DNA of 64,000 bases from Eurosta solidaginis (Eukaryota; Arthropoda; Insecta; Diptera; Tephritidae): contig NC_090319.1 in the NCBI RefSeq assembly GCF_040869045.1, forward strand, positions 61,352,779 through 61,416,778, read 5' to 3'. The position numbers and the translations under genes are program-made. The notes under the pieces are model-generated. The model saw only the letters and a list, made by a program, of their open reading frames with translations. It made no database searches and had not been told where the DNA came from. Below, one piece after another: positions 32,686 to 44,429 of this stretch; position 1 is the first letter of the stretch, and every line of letters starts with the position of its first letter.

Positions 32686-34059
32686 TGCAAGAACTGGAAG
32701 GGTCTACCCTTCCCCCATGTCTTAAAAGGTGGACCGCAAATTATCTGGGTGGTCGGCAGGCATCGGTGCAATTTAGAAACGAAACATCAAAACCAAGAAC
32801 AATTAAACAAGGGGCGCCACAGGGTGGTGTCCTATCCCCACTTTTGTTTAATTTCTACATATCTAAGCTACCTTCGCCACCAGAAGGAGTTACTATCGTT
32901 TCCTACGCTGATGACTGCACAATAATAGCCACAGGCCCAGGCCCACAAATCAATGAGCTTTGCAACAGAAACGGCTTCCTCTCTGATCTCTCCAGTTTTT
33001 TCGCCTCGCGAAACCTGGCATTAATTATCATCGCCTAAATCCTCCGTGACCTTATTTACAACATGGACGCCCCAAATGTCGACCATTTTGAACATCCACG
33101 TCGATGGCACTACGCTACCGACTGTCCTACACCCCAAAATCTTGGGTGTGACGTTTGATAATGATCTAGATTTTGGTGAGCATGCAGCCGCAATTGTACC
33201 GAAAATAGCCGTAATAAAATCCTCAAATCCTTTGCTGGTAGTACTTGGGGAAAAGACAAAGAAACGCTCATTACCACATACAAAGCAATTCGCCAGCCGA
33301 TTGCATGCTACGCGTCCCCTATATGGTCGCCAAGCCTAAAAACTACTCACTGGAAACAGCTACAGGCCTTCCAAAATACTGCTCTCAGAACCGCCACGGG
33401 CTGTCTCCTTATGTCCCCAGAACACCATCTACATAATGAGGCGAGAATACTCCCCATCAGGGAGAGCAATGAGATGCTAACCAAAGAGTTTCTGTTGAAT
33501 ACCCAGAAACCTGGGCATCCCAACAGACACCTGATTGATGAGCCTACACCGCCTAGGGGCTTAAGGAGTCATCTCCGTAAGCATTATAAGGAAATACGGC
33601 ACCTGAGAACTCAGCCGTATGAAGCAAAAAACACAAGCAAGTCCTCAGTGAACCCCACAAACAGGCGTCGGACCTTTATGCCAGGAATTGCCCGGTGAAT
33701 CCAGTACTCAAAGAACAGTACCCAAAAATTTCGGAAGAGGAACGCATACTCCCCAGGGAAACGCGAGTCACTCTAGCTAAACTTCGTTCTGGATACTGTA
33801 ACAGGCTAAACTCTTACCTATCCAGAATCAACCCCGACATACAAAATGTATGTCCTGCTTGTAATGTGTCCACACATGACACCAACCATGTCTTTAATTG
33901 TATTGTGGAAACAACGCCTCTAACATCCCTTTCATTATGGTCCACCCCTGTTGAAACAGCAAGTTTCCTTGGACTCCCGTTAGAGGATATTGATGACAAT
34001 TTGTGATCGGTCGCACCTATTGGGTGGGGCAAAGCACTGCTACAACAACAACAACAACA
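32686..34059 (+). pseudogene. 5'-truncated LINE fragment L1c (RT C-terminal half), copy A
   Basis: Starts in the RT at TGCAAGAACTGGAAGG and ends with the knuckle region, the GLPLEDIDDNL ending and a CAA tail at 34059. SYADDCTIIA is visible near 32907. Breaks: ALIIIA* near 33038 (TAA), a frameshift near 33205 (ATAGCCGT lacks bases present in ATCCAGAGCCGT), and another near 33630 (AAAAAACAC lacks an A). It shares indels with fragment L1a, so the two are duplicates rather than independent insertions. Confidence 0.85.
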
Positions 34060-35560
34060 TTACAAGTAGAATAACTCAGTTAAAACATACGATATAAAAA
34101 ATCTAATATATGAATTAAAAACACATTTACCTGTCCTAAAAGAACATTTAACTAGATTATATTTAGGCTAAACAAGTGAACAAGTATTTAGGTTAGAACT
34201 GTATATTGCTTTTTAATCCAAAAATACATCGAACTGCGCACAATTTTTATAAAACTTTAGATGTGCGCAGTTAGCTCCGTTGACGTTGCAGATGGGTTTT
34301 GGGGTATGTATACTATTCAGTGGACATCTAGAAACGCCAGGGAGAGTTTAAAAAAAATTTGAATATTTTGAAAAATCGACTTTTGGCCAGCTAAATTGAT
34401 CAAATACCCCCACCGTGCGACGCCTCCTGACCTTCACATCACATGCCAGCACAGAAGCTATACGACTGCGACTTCGAACTCATACCTTCGTCGACGTTAC
34501 TTTCCTAGAAGCTCTAGGTGTAGCTCCGAAAACTTTCTAACGAATGTTTTCGTCGCGCTATGCTGCGGAGCTACACCAGATAAACACCTTGAAACGTTAG
34601 AGAGTGACTATTCGTCCAAGGATGCCGCTCTTAAAAACATTGTAACGAATTTACTGCAATTCCCCTTATTTGCAATCTTCTGCTAACGTTCGTATCACTA
34701 AACTGTTGAATAAATAACTCCAATATTGAATAATGGAAAATGGCCTTTATTAAAGTACTTCACAATAACACTTATACTTTGCAACTAGCTTTCTTAATAA
34801 CCAAACTGACTGATAGCTTAAATGAAACTGACTTCTCGCCTCCACTGTTGTCGCCCTTTTATACTGTCCAACCTCCTCGTTGCATATTTCTAGGGTTTTC
34901 TAATTCCAGAACTTACTAGTTACCCTGCAAAAATCGCGAGCACTCCATGCATGCATGGAAAGCCCAGATATTTTTTCATTTAACGAAAAAAGCGTCGCAG
35001 GCGAAAATGTGGAATAAAAAATCGAGCTATTTAGGATACAGGAAAGAGAAGAGAAGAGAAGAGAAGAGAAGAAGCGCAAGTCCGTACACGTAAATATATA
35101 CTGAATAGAAAATTTAAAACAAATTGTAAGATCAGCAGTCTCGTTGCCCATTGCCGGCCAAACCATGAGTAAAATTAGGAAGGTTGGAAAAAGGAGGCGC
35201 ATGCGTATACAGGCTTTAGCCCAAATTTATCAAACGCCGTGCGACCAAAGAGGATATGCCACTATGAAAGTACTGCAAGTGAACCCAACAGACGAACAGC
35301 CTAGTGCTTAACCTATCTCTCGACGGTAGTCACAGGGGGATAAGTAGCATTACGTTGACGGCAGGAGTTAAGGTGCACGTTAAAGTCCTTACTGATTTTG
35401 AGGCTTTCGATGCTTTCTCCAAAGAAAAAAGGGAGCGCGTACATATGTAGAAGTTATATTTGTTTGTCATCATTAAAAATTAGTTTCTAATTGCATGCAA
35501 ATAATTAATTACAATAAAATAATGATAGGACGGAAAAATATTATCAATAAAGGCAATCAG
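34060..35560. other. repeated module M (second copy)
   Basis: Matches 25236-26730 at an offset of about 8825-8830 with scattered substitutions. The inverted LTR relic lies at 34641-34925, the (GAGAA)n run near 35046 is longer by about two repeats, and the 48-codon frame begins at 35165. No gene recognised. Confidence 0.5.
34641..34925 (-). mobile_element. truncated inverted gypsy-type LTR (module M, second copy)
   Basis: Same remnant as 25816-26100 with the same truncation point, so it was multiplied by duplication and not by separate insertion. Confidence 0.8.
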
Positions 35561-37668
35561 GTTGGGTACCTTTCATGGGGGTGTTTGCGCCTTGCACTCA
35601 CCGGCGTCAACCCAAACCGTCGACTCGTAGGTGTTTTTTACACCCTCCCTCCCTCATGTAGGGGCGGAGCCTCTTCGTGGTGGCACCTGGTAACGCTTCG
35701 GCGGCTAACTCGAGCGGCGACCTTTCTTCCCACCCCCCTCAACCCTATCTTCCTTTCTTCTTTCATTCCTTTTTCTCTCCCCTTCTCCTTAATGGGCTGG
35801 ATCAAGGTGTTATACGACCCGTGCTGAGGATCAGCCTGGTTGGGGGCCCATAAATAGCCCAGTCGTTAACGGAGTGCATCGAATACCGGGCGACCTTCGA
35901 TGCTATTAAACCTTACCCGGACATCGCGGATCTCTGTCCGGGTGGACCTTTCCCCTTCTCCGCTACTCGTGGGATGTTTAGAATGGAGGAAAAATTTTCA
36001 AAAAATAGTAAGGAGGGCGGCTCTCCAAATAAGAAGTCGTTAGGAGCTTGCTCCGCAAAGGCTACGGCTCAGCCGGGCCTCAAATTAGCTGAGAGAACTC
36101 CTCAGAGGTTCGCTGCTGCAGCGGCAGATAGACAGAAAAGGGCCGAGAGATTATCCGGTTCGAGCAGTCCGAGGGCCAGTACCTCTCATGGAGGGGGTAA
36201 TGACCGGGAGGCCATCAGTGCTACTACCGCCCCTCCCTTGCACCCCACCAGCAAACCCTCCACCCAGCGACAAGCGTCTGGTGGGTCGACTGCTGGGGGT
36301 CTCAGGGAGATGGGGGGGGGGGGGGGTCGGCTATAGGGCCAAGGGCCAATCTAGGCAGGAAAGGGCTGAGGGAAAATCCAGCCTGGGTATTCCAAAGGCC
36401 GGTACCTCTCGGGGAGGGGCTACCGACCGGGAGGCCCTTGGGGCCGCTGCCGCCCATCTCGTAGCCACCAGCACGGCTGCCACTCGGCGTCAAGCGTCTG
36501 GCGGTTTGGCTGCTGGGGGCTCCAGGGGTGTGGGGGTGGCCGGCTCTAGGGTCAAGGGAGTCAAAAAGCCCAGTCATCAGGACAAGCGCTGGGCTTCCCG
36601 GATCATGCGTAGGAATGCCTCCTCACCGATAAGGGAGGGGGAAGTTTCCGCGGAGGACTGAGCGAAGGCTCAGCGCGACCTTGCTTGGGCGAAGGAGATG
36701 TTGCCGGAGTTCAGGCTGGACTGGGTCGACAGCGATGAAGCCTCGAAGCGCCAGCGGTCTATGGATGAATCCAACCCTGCGGCGCCGAAAAGGCCAAGAC
36801 GCAGGGAGGCTGGACTCGGTCTTTCGCCGAAATAGCCAAGGATCGGGAGATTATTGGTGTTATGGACGAGAGCAGCGAAGACGGCAGGATCCCGAAACAG
36901 CAGTGGAAGTGGATTGAGGCAGCGCTCGCTACTGTGGCCATTAAGGTCAAAAAAGATAACCCTGGTCCGCCGCCTTCTTATACCGATGCGGGGTGGTTCC
37001 AGGGCAATATCAAAGTAATTGCGTGTGACGACGCCAGGTCGGCGAAGTTTAACAAAGCCGCCGTCTCGCTTATAGGGGAGGTGTATTCGGGCGCGCGCCT
37101 CAAGGTGGTGGAGGCGTGTGATATCCCCTCACGACCAAGGGCGAGAGCCTAGGTTCCAGTGACGCCAACGGACCCCGCTGATATCCTGGAGCTGCTCCAG
37201 GAGTACAACCCGGGTCTACCTACCCAAAATTGGAAGGTGGTTAACGTTGAGAAGACTGAACGGGCCACGATGCAGATAGTCCTGCTTCTCGACAGCGCAA
37301 GCGTCGAAGCGTTGAAAAGGCAGGATTTCAGGGTAAGCTACGGCTTCAAAAATATAAGCCTTAAGGTTTATAAGGCTGACGTTGAAGCTTTGGTAAACCT
37401 TGCGTCGCGTACGGAGGTGGCTGAACTCATCATTACCACCGGACAATTTCAGGGATTTCGTGAGAGCGGCAAATCCACGAAACGATTTCATCCTACTCGG
37501 AGCCGACGCCAATGCTCATCACGCCCAGTGGGGCAGCAGTGATACAAATGACCGAGGTGAGTCTTTATTTAACTATCTGTTAGGCACTAATCTAAGTATA
37601 CGTAATAGGGGAAATGATCCCACTTTCATTACGAGGAACCGCGAAGAGGTCCTTGACATAACACTGGT
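35561..37668 (+). pseudogene. L2-family LINE 5' part, second copy
   Basis: Matches 26731-28812. The homopolymer near 36312 has 15 G instead of 13. The 26-bp segment with CAGCGGTCTATGGATGAATC, absent from the first copy, is present near 36752. DUF4780 coding runs at 36862-37152, again ended by the same in-frame TAG. The endonuclease frame 37400-37668 is cut by an RTE element directly after TAACACTGGT. Confidence 0.8.
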
Positions 37669-38409
37669 CTTACTTACTTACTTAATTGGCGCTTAACCGT
37701 CTAAACGGTTATGGCCGTCCAACAAGGCGCGCCAGTCGCTCCTTCGCTCCGCCAACCGGCGCCAATTGGTCACACCAAGGGAGTTTAAATCATTTTCCAC
37801 CTGGTCCTTCCAACGGAGTGGGGCCCGCCCTCTACCTCTGCTTCCATAGGCGGGTTCCGATAGAAACACTTTCTTGGCCGGAGCATCATCTTTCATTCGC
37901 ATAACATGGCCTAGCCAGCGCAGCCGCTGCATTTTAATTCGCTGGACTATGTTGATGTCTGCGTATAGCTCGTACAGCTCATCATTAAATCTTCTTCGGT
38001 ACTCGCCATCGCCAACGCGTAGAGGTCCATAGATCTTTCGAAGAACTTTTCTCTCGAACACTCCCAAAGCCGCTTCATCTGCTGTTGTCATGGTCCATGC
38101 TTCTGCCCCATATAGCAGGACGGGTACGATAAGTGACTTGTAGAGTATGATTTTCGTTCGCCGAGAGAGGACTTTACTTTTCAATTGCCTACCTAGTCCA
38201 AAGTAGCATTTATTGGCAAGATTGATTCTTCGCTGGATTTCAGTGCTGATGTTGTTGCTAGTGTTGATGCTGGTTCCCAAATAAACGAAGTCTTTTACTA
38301 TTTCGAAATTATGGCTGCCAACAGTAGCGTGGTTGCCAAGGCGCATATGCGCTGACTCTTTGCTCGATGACAGCAGGTACTTCGTTTTGTCCTCATTCAC
38401 CATCAAACC
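36585..38409. repeat. 1.82-kb tandem duplication, unit 1
   Basis: AGCGCTGGGCTTCCCGG at 36585 recurs as AGCGCAGGGCTTCCCGG at 38410, and both copies run through the L2 gag/endonuclease segment into the RTE element. Offset 1825, then 1824 after a one-base indel. Confidence 0.88.
37669..38409 (-). pseudogene. RTE-like LINE (L3), 3' portion only
   Basis: The minus-strand frame 38406-37693 (237 codons) is the C-terminal part of an RTE-type RT: LLYGAEAW, RKIYGP, RLRWLGHVMRM, and the closing NWRRLAERRSDWRALL. The 3' tail is a short (TAAG)n run next to the TAACACTGGT target (37659-37668). It is cut at 38409 by the tandem-duplication junction, not by normal 5' truncation. Confidence 0.85.
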
Positions 38410-39492
38410 AGCGCAGGGCTTCCCGGATCATGCGTAGGAATGCCTCCTCACCGATAAGAGAGGGGGAAGTTTCCGCGGAGGACTGAGCGAAGGCTCAGCG
38501 CGACCTTGCTTGGGCGAAGGAGATGTTGCCGGAGTTCAGGCTGGACTGGGTCGACAGCGATGAAGCCTCGAAGCGCCAGCGGTCTATGGATGAATCCAAC
38601 CCTGCGGCGCCGAAAAGGCCAAGACGCAGGGAGGCTGGACTCGGTCTTTCGCCGAAATAGCCAAGGATCGGGAGATCATTGGTGTTATGGACGAGAGCAG
38701 CGAAGACGGCAGGATCCCGAAACAGCAGTGGAAGTGGATTGAGGCAGCGCTCGCTACTGTGGCCGTTAAGGTCAAAAAAGATAACCCTGGTCCGCCGCCT
38801 TCTTATACCGATGCGGGGTGGTTCCAGGGCAATATCAAAGTAATTGCGTGTGACGACGCCAGGTCGGCGAAGTTTAACAAAGCCGCCGTCTCGCTGATAG
38901 GGGAGGTGTATTCGGGCGCGCGCCTCAAGGTGGTGGAGGCGTGTGATATCCCCTCACGACCAAGGGCGAGAGCCTAGGTTCCAGTGACGCCAACGGACCC
39001 CGCTGATATCCTGGAGCTACTCCAGGAGTACAACCCGGGTCTACCTACCCAAAATTGGAAGGTGGTTAACGTTGAGAAGACTGAACGGGCCACGATGCAG
39101 ATAGTCCTGCTTCTCGACAGCGCAAGCGTCGAAGCGTTGAAAAGCAGGACTTCAGGGTAAGTTACGGCTTCAAAAATATAAGCCTTAAGGTTTATAAGGC
39201 TGACGTTGAAGCCTTGGTAAACCTTGCGTCGCGTACGGAGGTGGCTGAACTCATCATTACCACCGGACAATTTCAGGGATTTCGTGAGAGCGGCAAATCC
39301 ACGAAACGATTTCATCCTACTCGGAGCCGACGCCAATGCTCATCACGCCCAGTGGGGCAGCAGTGATACAAATGACCGAGGTGAGTCTTTATTTAACTAT
39401 CTGTTAGGCACTAATCTAAGTATACGTAATAGGGGAAATGATCCCACTTTCATTACGAGGAACCGCGAAGAGGTCCTTGACATAACACTGGT
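38410..39492 (+). pseudogene. L2-family LINE, third copy, 5' side of the RTE insertion
   Basis: Carries the DUF4780 segment (38687-38977, same TAG stop) and the endonuclease frame 39224-39492. It is interrupted by the RTE insertion, and the element resumes at 41210 after the target duplication. Confidence 0.8.
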
Positions 39493-40233
39493 CTTACTTA
39501 CTTACTTAATTGGCGCTTAACCGTCTAAACGGTTATGGCCGTCCAACAAGGCGCGCCAGTCGCTCCTTCGCTCCGCCAACCGGCGCCAATTGGTCACACC
39601 AAGGGAGTTTAAATCATTTTCCACCTGGTCCTTCCAACGGAGTGGGGCCCGCCCTCTACCTCTGCTTCCATAGGCGGGTTCCGATAGAAACACTTTCTTG
39701 GCCGGAGCATCATCTTTCATTCGCATAACATGGCCTAGCCAGCGCAGCCGCTGCGTTTTAATTCGCTGGACTATGTTGATGTCTGCGAATAGCTCGTACA
39801 GCTCATCATTAAATCTTCTTCGGTACTCGCCATCGCCAACGCGTAGAGGTCCATAGATCTTTCGAAGAACTTTTCTCTCGAACACTCCCAAAGCCGCTTC
39901 ATCTGCTGTTGTCATGGTACACGCTTCTGCCCCATATAGCAGGACGGGTACGATAAGTGACTTGTAGAGTATGATTTTCGTTCGCCGAGAGAGGACTTTA
40001 CTTTTCAATTGCCTACCTAGTCCAAAGTAGCATTTATTGGCAAGATTGATTCTTCGCTGGATTTCAGTGCTGATGTTGTTGCTAGTGTTGATGCTGGTTC
40101 CCAAATAAACGAAGTCTTTTACTATTTCGAAATTATGGCTGCCAACAGTAGCGTGGTTGCCAAGGCGCATATGCGCTGACTCTTTGCTCGATGACAGCAG
40201 GTACTTCGTTTTGTCCTCATTCACCATCAAACC
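38410..40233. repeat. 1.82-kb tandem duplication, unit 2
   Basis: The second copy of 36585-38409. It differs by a handful of bases, including a lost G near 39144 that breaks the L2 frame (AAAAGCAGG against AAAAGGCAGG). Beyond 40233 this copy continues into the rest of the RTE element. Confidence 0.88.
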
Positions 40234-41209
40234 CATCTTTACCGCTTCTTTTTCCAGCTTGGAGTAAGCAGAACTAACAGCGCGGGTGTTTAGGCCGATG
40301 ATATCAATGTCATCAGCATATGCCAGTAATTGCACGCTTTTATAGTATATTTTTCCAGTGCGGTTAAGTTCTGCAGCTAGTATAATTTTCTCCAGCATCA
40401 AATTAAAGAAATCGCACGATAGGGGGTCACCCTGTCTGAAACCTCGTTTAGTTTCGAACGGCTCGGAGAGGTCTTTCCCAATTCTGACTGAGCTGATGGT
40501 GTTGCTCAACGTCATTTTGCACAGCCGTATAAGTTTTGCGGGGAAACCAAATTCAGACATAGCGGCATATAGGCAGCTCCTTTTCGTGCTGTCGAAGGCG
40601 GCTTTAAAGTCGACGAAGAGGTGATGTGTGTCGATTCTCTTTTCACGGGTTTTTTCCAAGATTTGGCGCATTGTGAAAATCTGGTCGATGGTAGATTTAC
40701 CAGGTCTGAAGCCGCACTGATAAGGTCCAATCAGCCGGTTCACGGTGGGCTTCAACCTTTCGCACAATACACTTGAAAGGACCTTATATGCGATATTAAG
40801 AAGGCTGATTCCACGATAGTTGGTGCATTTTGCAGTATCCCCCTTCTTGTCGACTGGGCAAAGAACACTTAAATTCCAACCGTCGGGCATGCTTTCGTCC
40901 GCCCATATTTTGCTAAGAAGCTGCTACATGCGCCTTACCAACTCCTCGCCGCCGAACTTGAATAGCTCCGCAGGCAATCCATCAGCGCCCACGTCCTTGT
41001 TGTTTTTCAATCTGGTTATTGCTATTCTAACTTCGTCATAATCGGGCGGGGGGACATATATTCCATCATCATCGATTGCGGGATCGGGTTCTTCATCTCT
41101 GCGCGGTGAATTGCTGCCTCCATTTAGGAGAGCAGAGAAGTGTTCCCTCCATAATCTAAGCACTCTCTGGACATCAGTTACAAGGTCGCCGTTTTCATTC
41201 CTACAGGAG
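39493..41209 (-). pseudogene. RTE-like LINE (L3), 5'-truncated insertion with 10-bp target duplication
   Basis: TAACACTGGT flanks it at 39483-39492 and 41210-41219. The minus frame 40890-39517 (457 codons) holds the RT: KKGDTAKCTNYRGISLL, GFRPGKSTIDQIF, FVDFKAAFDS, GFRQGDPLSCDFFN, and the LLAYADDIDIIG active site. The C-terminal thumb region and NWRRLAERRSDW ending are typical of the RTE clade. The frame continues upstream (41163-40924: RLKNNKDVGADGLPAELFK) but for a TAG at 40926-40924. The endonuclease is missing. The 3' end is a (TAAG)n tail on the left. Confidence 0.9.
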
Positions 41210-42082
41210 TAACACTGGTCACAGACTCTTTAAGTGACTTGATCGTTTCATAGAGAGTTCTAAGGGAGCACTCCTTTATATATAAGTTTTTTTTATTTTC
41301 TCAGACAGCCAGGCCGCATTAAAGGCCCTGGACTCATTCGTCGACAACGCAAACTCGGTCACTGAATGCCGAAGATCTCTTAACGAGATGGCTCAGCGCT
41401 TCAGTATCAGCCTTATATGGGTACCTGGGCACAGGGATATTGAAGGCAATTGCAGAGCAGACGAGCTGGCCAGAAGAGGCACCACCGACCATATCCTTCC
41501 GTGAAATGATTCGGTAGACATACCCATGGCCACTTTCAGGCTTCGTGTGAACACAAGCACTATAAGAATCGCAAATGGACTATGGTCAGCCATATCATCG
41601 TGTGAGGCATCCAGGCAAACCTGGCCCTCATATGACAAGGGGCGCACAGAATCGCTTCTGATTTTAAACAAATCAGTTCTATCGTCACTGATAAGGGTTC
41701 TAATAGGGCATTGCTTAATAGGCACGCATGGTGCTAGAACGGGGGTAACGACCTTCGACTATTGTCGCAGCTGCAGATGTACAGAAGAGGAAGAGAGCGT
41801 CCAGCACCTTCTCTGTCACTGTCCAGCGCTTAGTAGGCGTAGGATGGCTATCCTTGATAAACCTTTTCTACATGACCTCGCTGAAGTCTCTTGCCATGAA
41901 GTAAAGGCTCTAGCAAAATTTATAATTTCCACGAGGTGGTTTGAACCGCTTTAGGCAGAGTAGGGGTCCTCTTTGAGACTGTATAGGGTATTACAATGGG
42001 CCCACTGGTGGCCTAAGTAGTGAGCTGTTACCATAGTGTCCAGCTCAGCCCTTGCAACCTAACCTAACCTAACCTAACCTAA
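41210..42082 (+). pseudogene. L2-family LINE, 3' part with RNase H and AACCT-repeat tail
   Basis: After the target duplication the endonuclease resumes for ~65 bp, then jumps across a deletion (filler near 41277-41303) to an RNase H domain: SDSQAALKALDSF, LIWVPGHRDIEGNCRADELARRG. An in-frame TGA follows at about 41502. The C-terminal region (41526-41954) ends with a cysteine/histidine-rich CRSCRC...HLLCHC segment and TRWFEPL. The whole RT is lacking. The element ends in five AACCT units (about 42056-42080). RNase H after RT is a feature of the I/R1/LOA side of the jockey-related LINEs. Confidence 0.82.
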
Positions 42083-42610
42083 GGCAATCAAGTTCAGTTT
42101 AAATTTGAAATATTAAATAAATAAGTATTTATTTGCTTACATTAAGTATAGCATTCGCGAGTTAATCGAATGTTATTATTTTTAAATTATGTCCACCGTC
42201 GTAGCATCTTCCAGTAATGACTGAATCCGAACTTATCAGTGGCTTATGATAAAAAGGGCTAAGTACCTATATATCAAGTGAAACCATAAATAGAGTTTGC
42301 TGGAATAGACTGGTCCAGTTCCCGAAAAGAAAGGAAGTTTCCCTCTACTAAATTTCTAGTAAATCGCACTATATACTGTTTCCTGTTGAATATGTCGGCA
42401 CCTCGTCTACTTCCCGGAATGAAAAGCTTCTCAAATATTATCTTTGTCAAGGAGGTACCCCTGTACCGAATTTCAAGATTACGAATTTCATAAAATTAGT
42501 TTCAATATAAAGAATTCTCAAACCCCCTTGAACACACCCGCAACATTTTATTAGAATCGATCCAACCATAGAGGAGGAACAAGCACACGCTCAGAAGAAA
42601 TATATATACA
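42083..42610. other. single-copy spacer between the two large duplication copies
   Basis: AT-rich DNA without any gene or repeat that I recognise. It begins after the AACCT tail and ends where the duplicated sequence starts (TATAAGATAAATT at 42611). Confidence 0.4.
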
Positions 42611-42634
42611 TATAAGATAAATTAAATCTTCTTA

Positions 42635-42811
42635 TGCCCGGTTTATCAATACGAGTTTAAACTCCAGTTAAAGTTGACTAGAGTTTAACCTTGACACTTC
42701 GGCCGCCTAAGCTAAAATGAGCAGCAAAATTGTATGTTATCGAACAAAGTGGCAAGGTTAAACCCCAGTCAACTTTAACGAAAGTTTAAACTCAAACAGA
42801 AAAACCAGGCA
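42635..42811. mobile_element. Harbinger-like MITE (copy B)
   Basis: Counterpart of 18401-18576, with ends TGCCCGG...CCAGGCA flanked by TTA on both sides. The left arm matches the right arm better here than in copy A. Confidence 0.75.
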
Positions 42812-43877
42812 TTAGTGCACAAACACTAGTATATACATACGTACATACCTTCATACAAACACACCAAAAATAGAACCTGTAGACACCTTGTGGAATGGGG
42901 AAAGGGATACGATAGGAATCTCTCAGTGATTTCCAAAGGACTTCGAGTTGTTGGGTTTTTACCTTAAGGAGTGATTCTGTTTGGTCACATATCAGGTTTG
43001 CTGGCCATTTAGAGCAAAAATCCTCCTTTCTTCGAAAATGAAAGTGTGCAGACTTGAGTCGGGTCCACCAGCGGGCAGAAATTCATTTTTATTTTCCAAA
43101 CCCATTTTTTGGTTTTGTGAAGAAAATTAAGCTGGCCCCTGCCGAAAATTATACACACCTGTATAGAAAAGATACTTACATGCGAAGGAAATTGTACTCA
43201 CCTGTGAAAATTTCACAAACCTTAATTTATTAAAAATCATCTGTGAAAAGAGTTGCAAAAGCAAATATATAGATAGATGTGTTTATATTCACAGTAGAGC
43301 GTGCAAAATTTTTAAAACGTGCTGTACAAAATCAAAGCTACAAAATCATATTTTTTTTTTACCACGAGCAGAAGACCTGCATAGGTGGTACACCTAAAAC
43401 AAAAAAATAACAACACCAAGGCGATCATGCATGTAAAGTAAACTAAAATAGTAATATAGATTATGAGTCATAAAATGTAATTTATTGCAACAACCTTTAA
43501 ATGTTATTTTTACAGGGTGCACTATTCCAAGGAAGGTATTGAAGTTCTGCTGATATAATTGATTTAGTATTTGGCAGTAAATTGTCCCTATTCTTTTTTC
43601 CATCACTGTAAGTATTTGCACAAGTGAGTTGGTATATTAATTTGAGAACGATTATGTGATATGTGTACAATGACTGTGTTGTTAAAGAATAAATAGTGAA
43701 AAGTACACAGGGTATACTTAATTAGTTCTATCTGTTTTCTCTTCCAAATTAAAACCACATGGATAAAATAAACGTTGTGTATTGCGAATTTGTTCTGTTT
43801 ATTAAAAAATTGTTTGTGTGAATAAAAACAAACAAAAGACTTTCCCCCTAGATCTGAGGAATAAGAATACTTTTTAA
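42812..43877. other. non-coding DNA of duplication copy B
   Basis: Counterpart of 18577-19610. The minus frames at 43394-43926 carry no domain. About 35 bases near 43604-43640 are absent from copy A. Confidence 0.4.
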
Positions 43878-44429
43878 TAGGGCTGATACTATCCGCATAT
43901 TCGAATATCCGGATAGCCGTTGACACGGATAAAATCCGGACGGCATGGATATCCGGTTAATATTCGTTTGTGAAACTATCTGGATATCCGGATTTATGAA
44001 TATCCAGTGAAAGCAACAAATTGATGTACCATATATGTTTATTCAACATTAATAACAATAAATTCGTGGGGCATTTAAAGCAATATAAACAAATTGCACT
44101 GTTCTTATTTTCACTTGTTTGTAAAATTGTTGATTTTTAATTTTTGACATAAATTTAATAATCTACAAACATATTTTGTGAATAATTTTTCGATGTTTGC
44201 TTCGTTCAATTCTGATATGCAGATATTCAACTTTTATATTCCAGTATCCGGACTTACGGATATCCGGATTTTCCGGTTACGTATCCGGATAGCCGAACAG
44301 CGGAAATCCGGATTTCCCATTTGTGAATCCGGATATCCGGATAGCCGGATTTTTTGCTTAGCTATCCGGTTATTCGAATATCCGGTTTATCCGTATAGTT
44401 GAAAAATCCGGATGCAGTTCACAGCCCTA
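43878..44429. mobile_element. hAT-type MITE with ATCCGGAT subterminal repeats (copy B)
   Basis: Same 552-bp element as 19611-20162. Here the 8-bp target duplication CTTTTTAA is perfect at 43870-43877 and 44430-44437, so copy B keeps the ancestral state and copy A carries the later substitution. Confidence 0.87.

Larger units (their letters stand above)
18377..34680. repeat. large segmental duplication, copy A
   Basis: Sequence from TATAAGATAAATT at 18377 is repeated from 42611 with an offset growing from 24234 to 24278 through small indels. It contains, in order, a Harbinger-like MITE, a hAT MITE, a solo gypsy LTR, LINE fragment L1a, module M with an LTR relic, the L2 5' part, the long L1 copy, LINE fragment L1c and a second module M. 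Copies differ by scattered substitutions and a few indels (my estimate by eye is near one per hundred bases, not computed). Confidence 0.88.

Noticed and set aside
42056..42082. AACCT repeats as evidence that the locus is a telomere
   Set aside because: Only five units, at the 3' end of a LINE and with unique DNA on the other side; flies do not use TTAGG telomeres.
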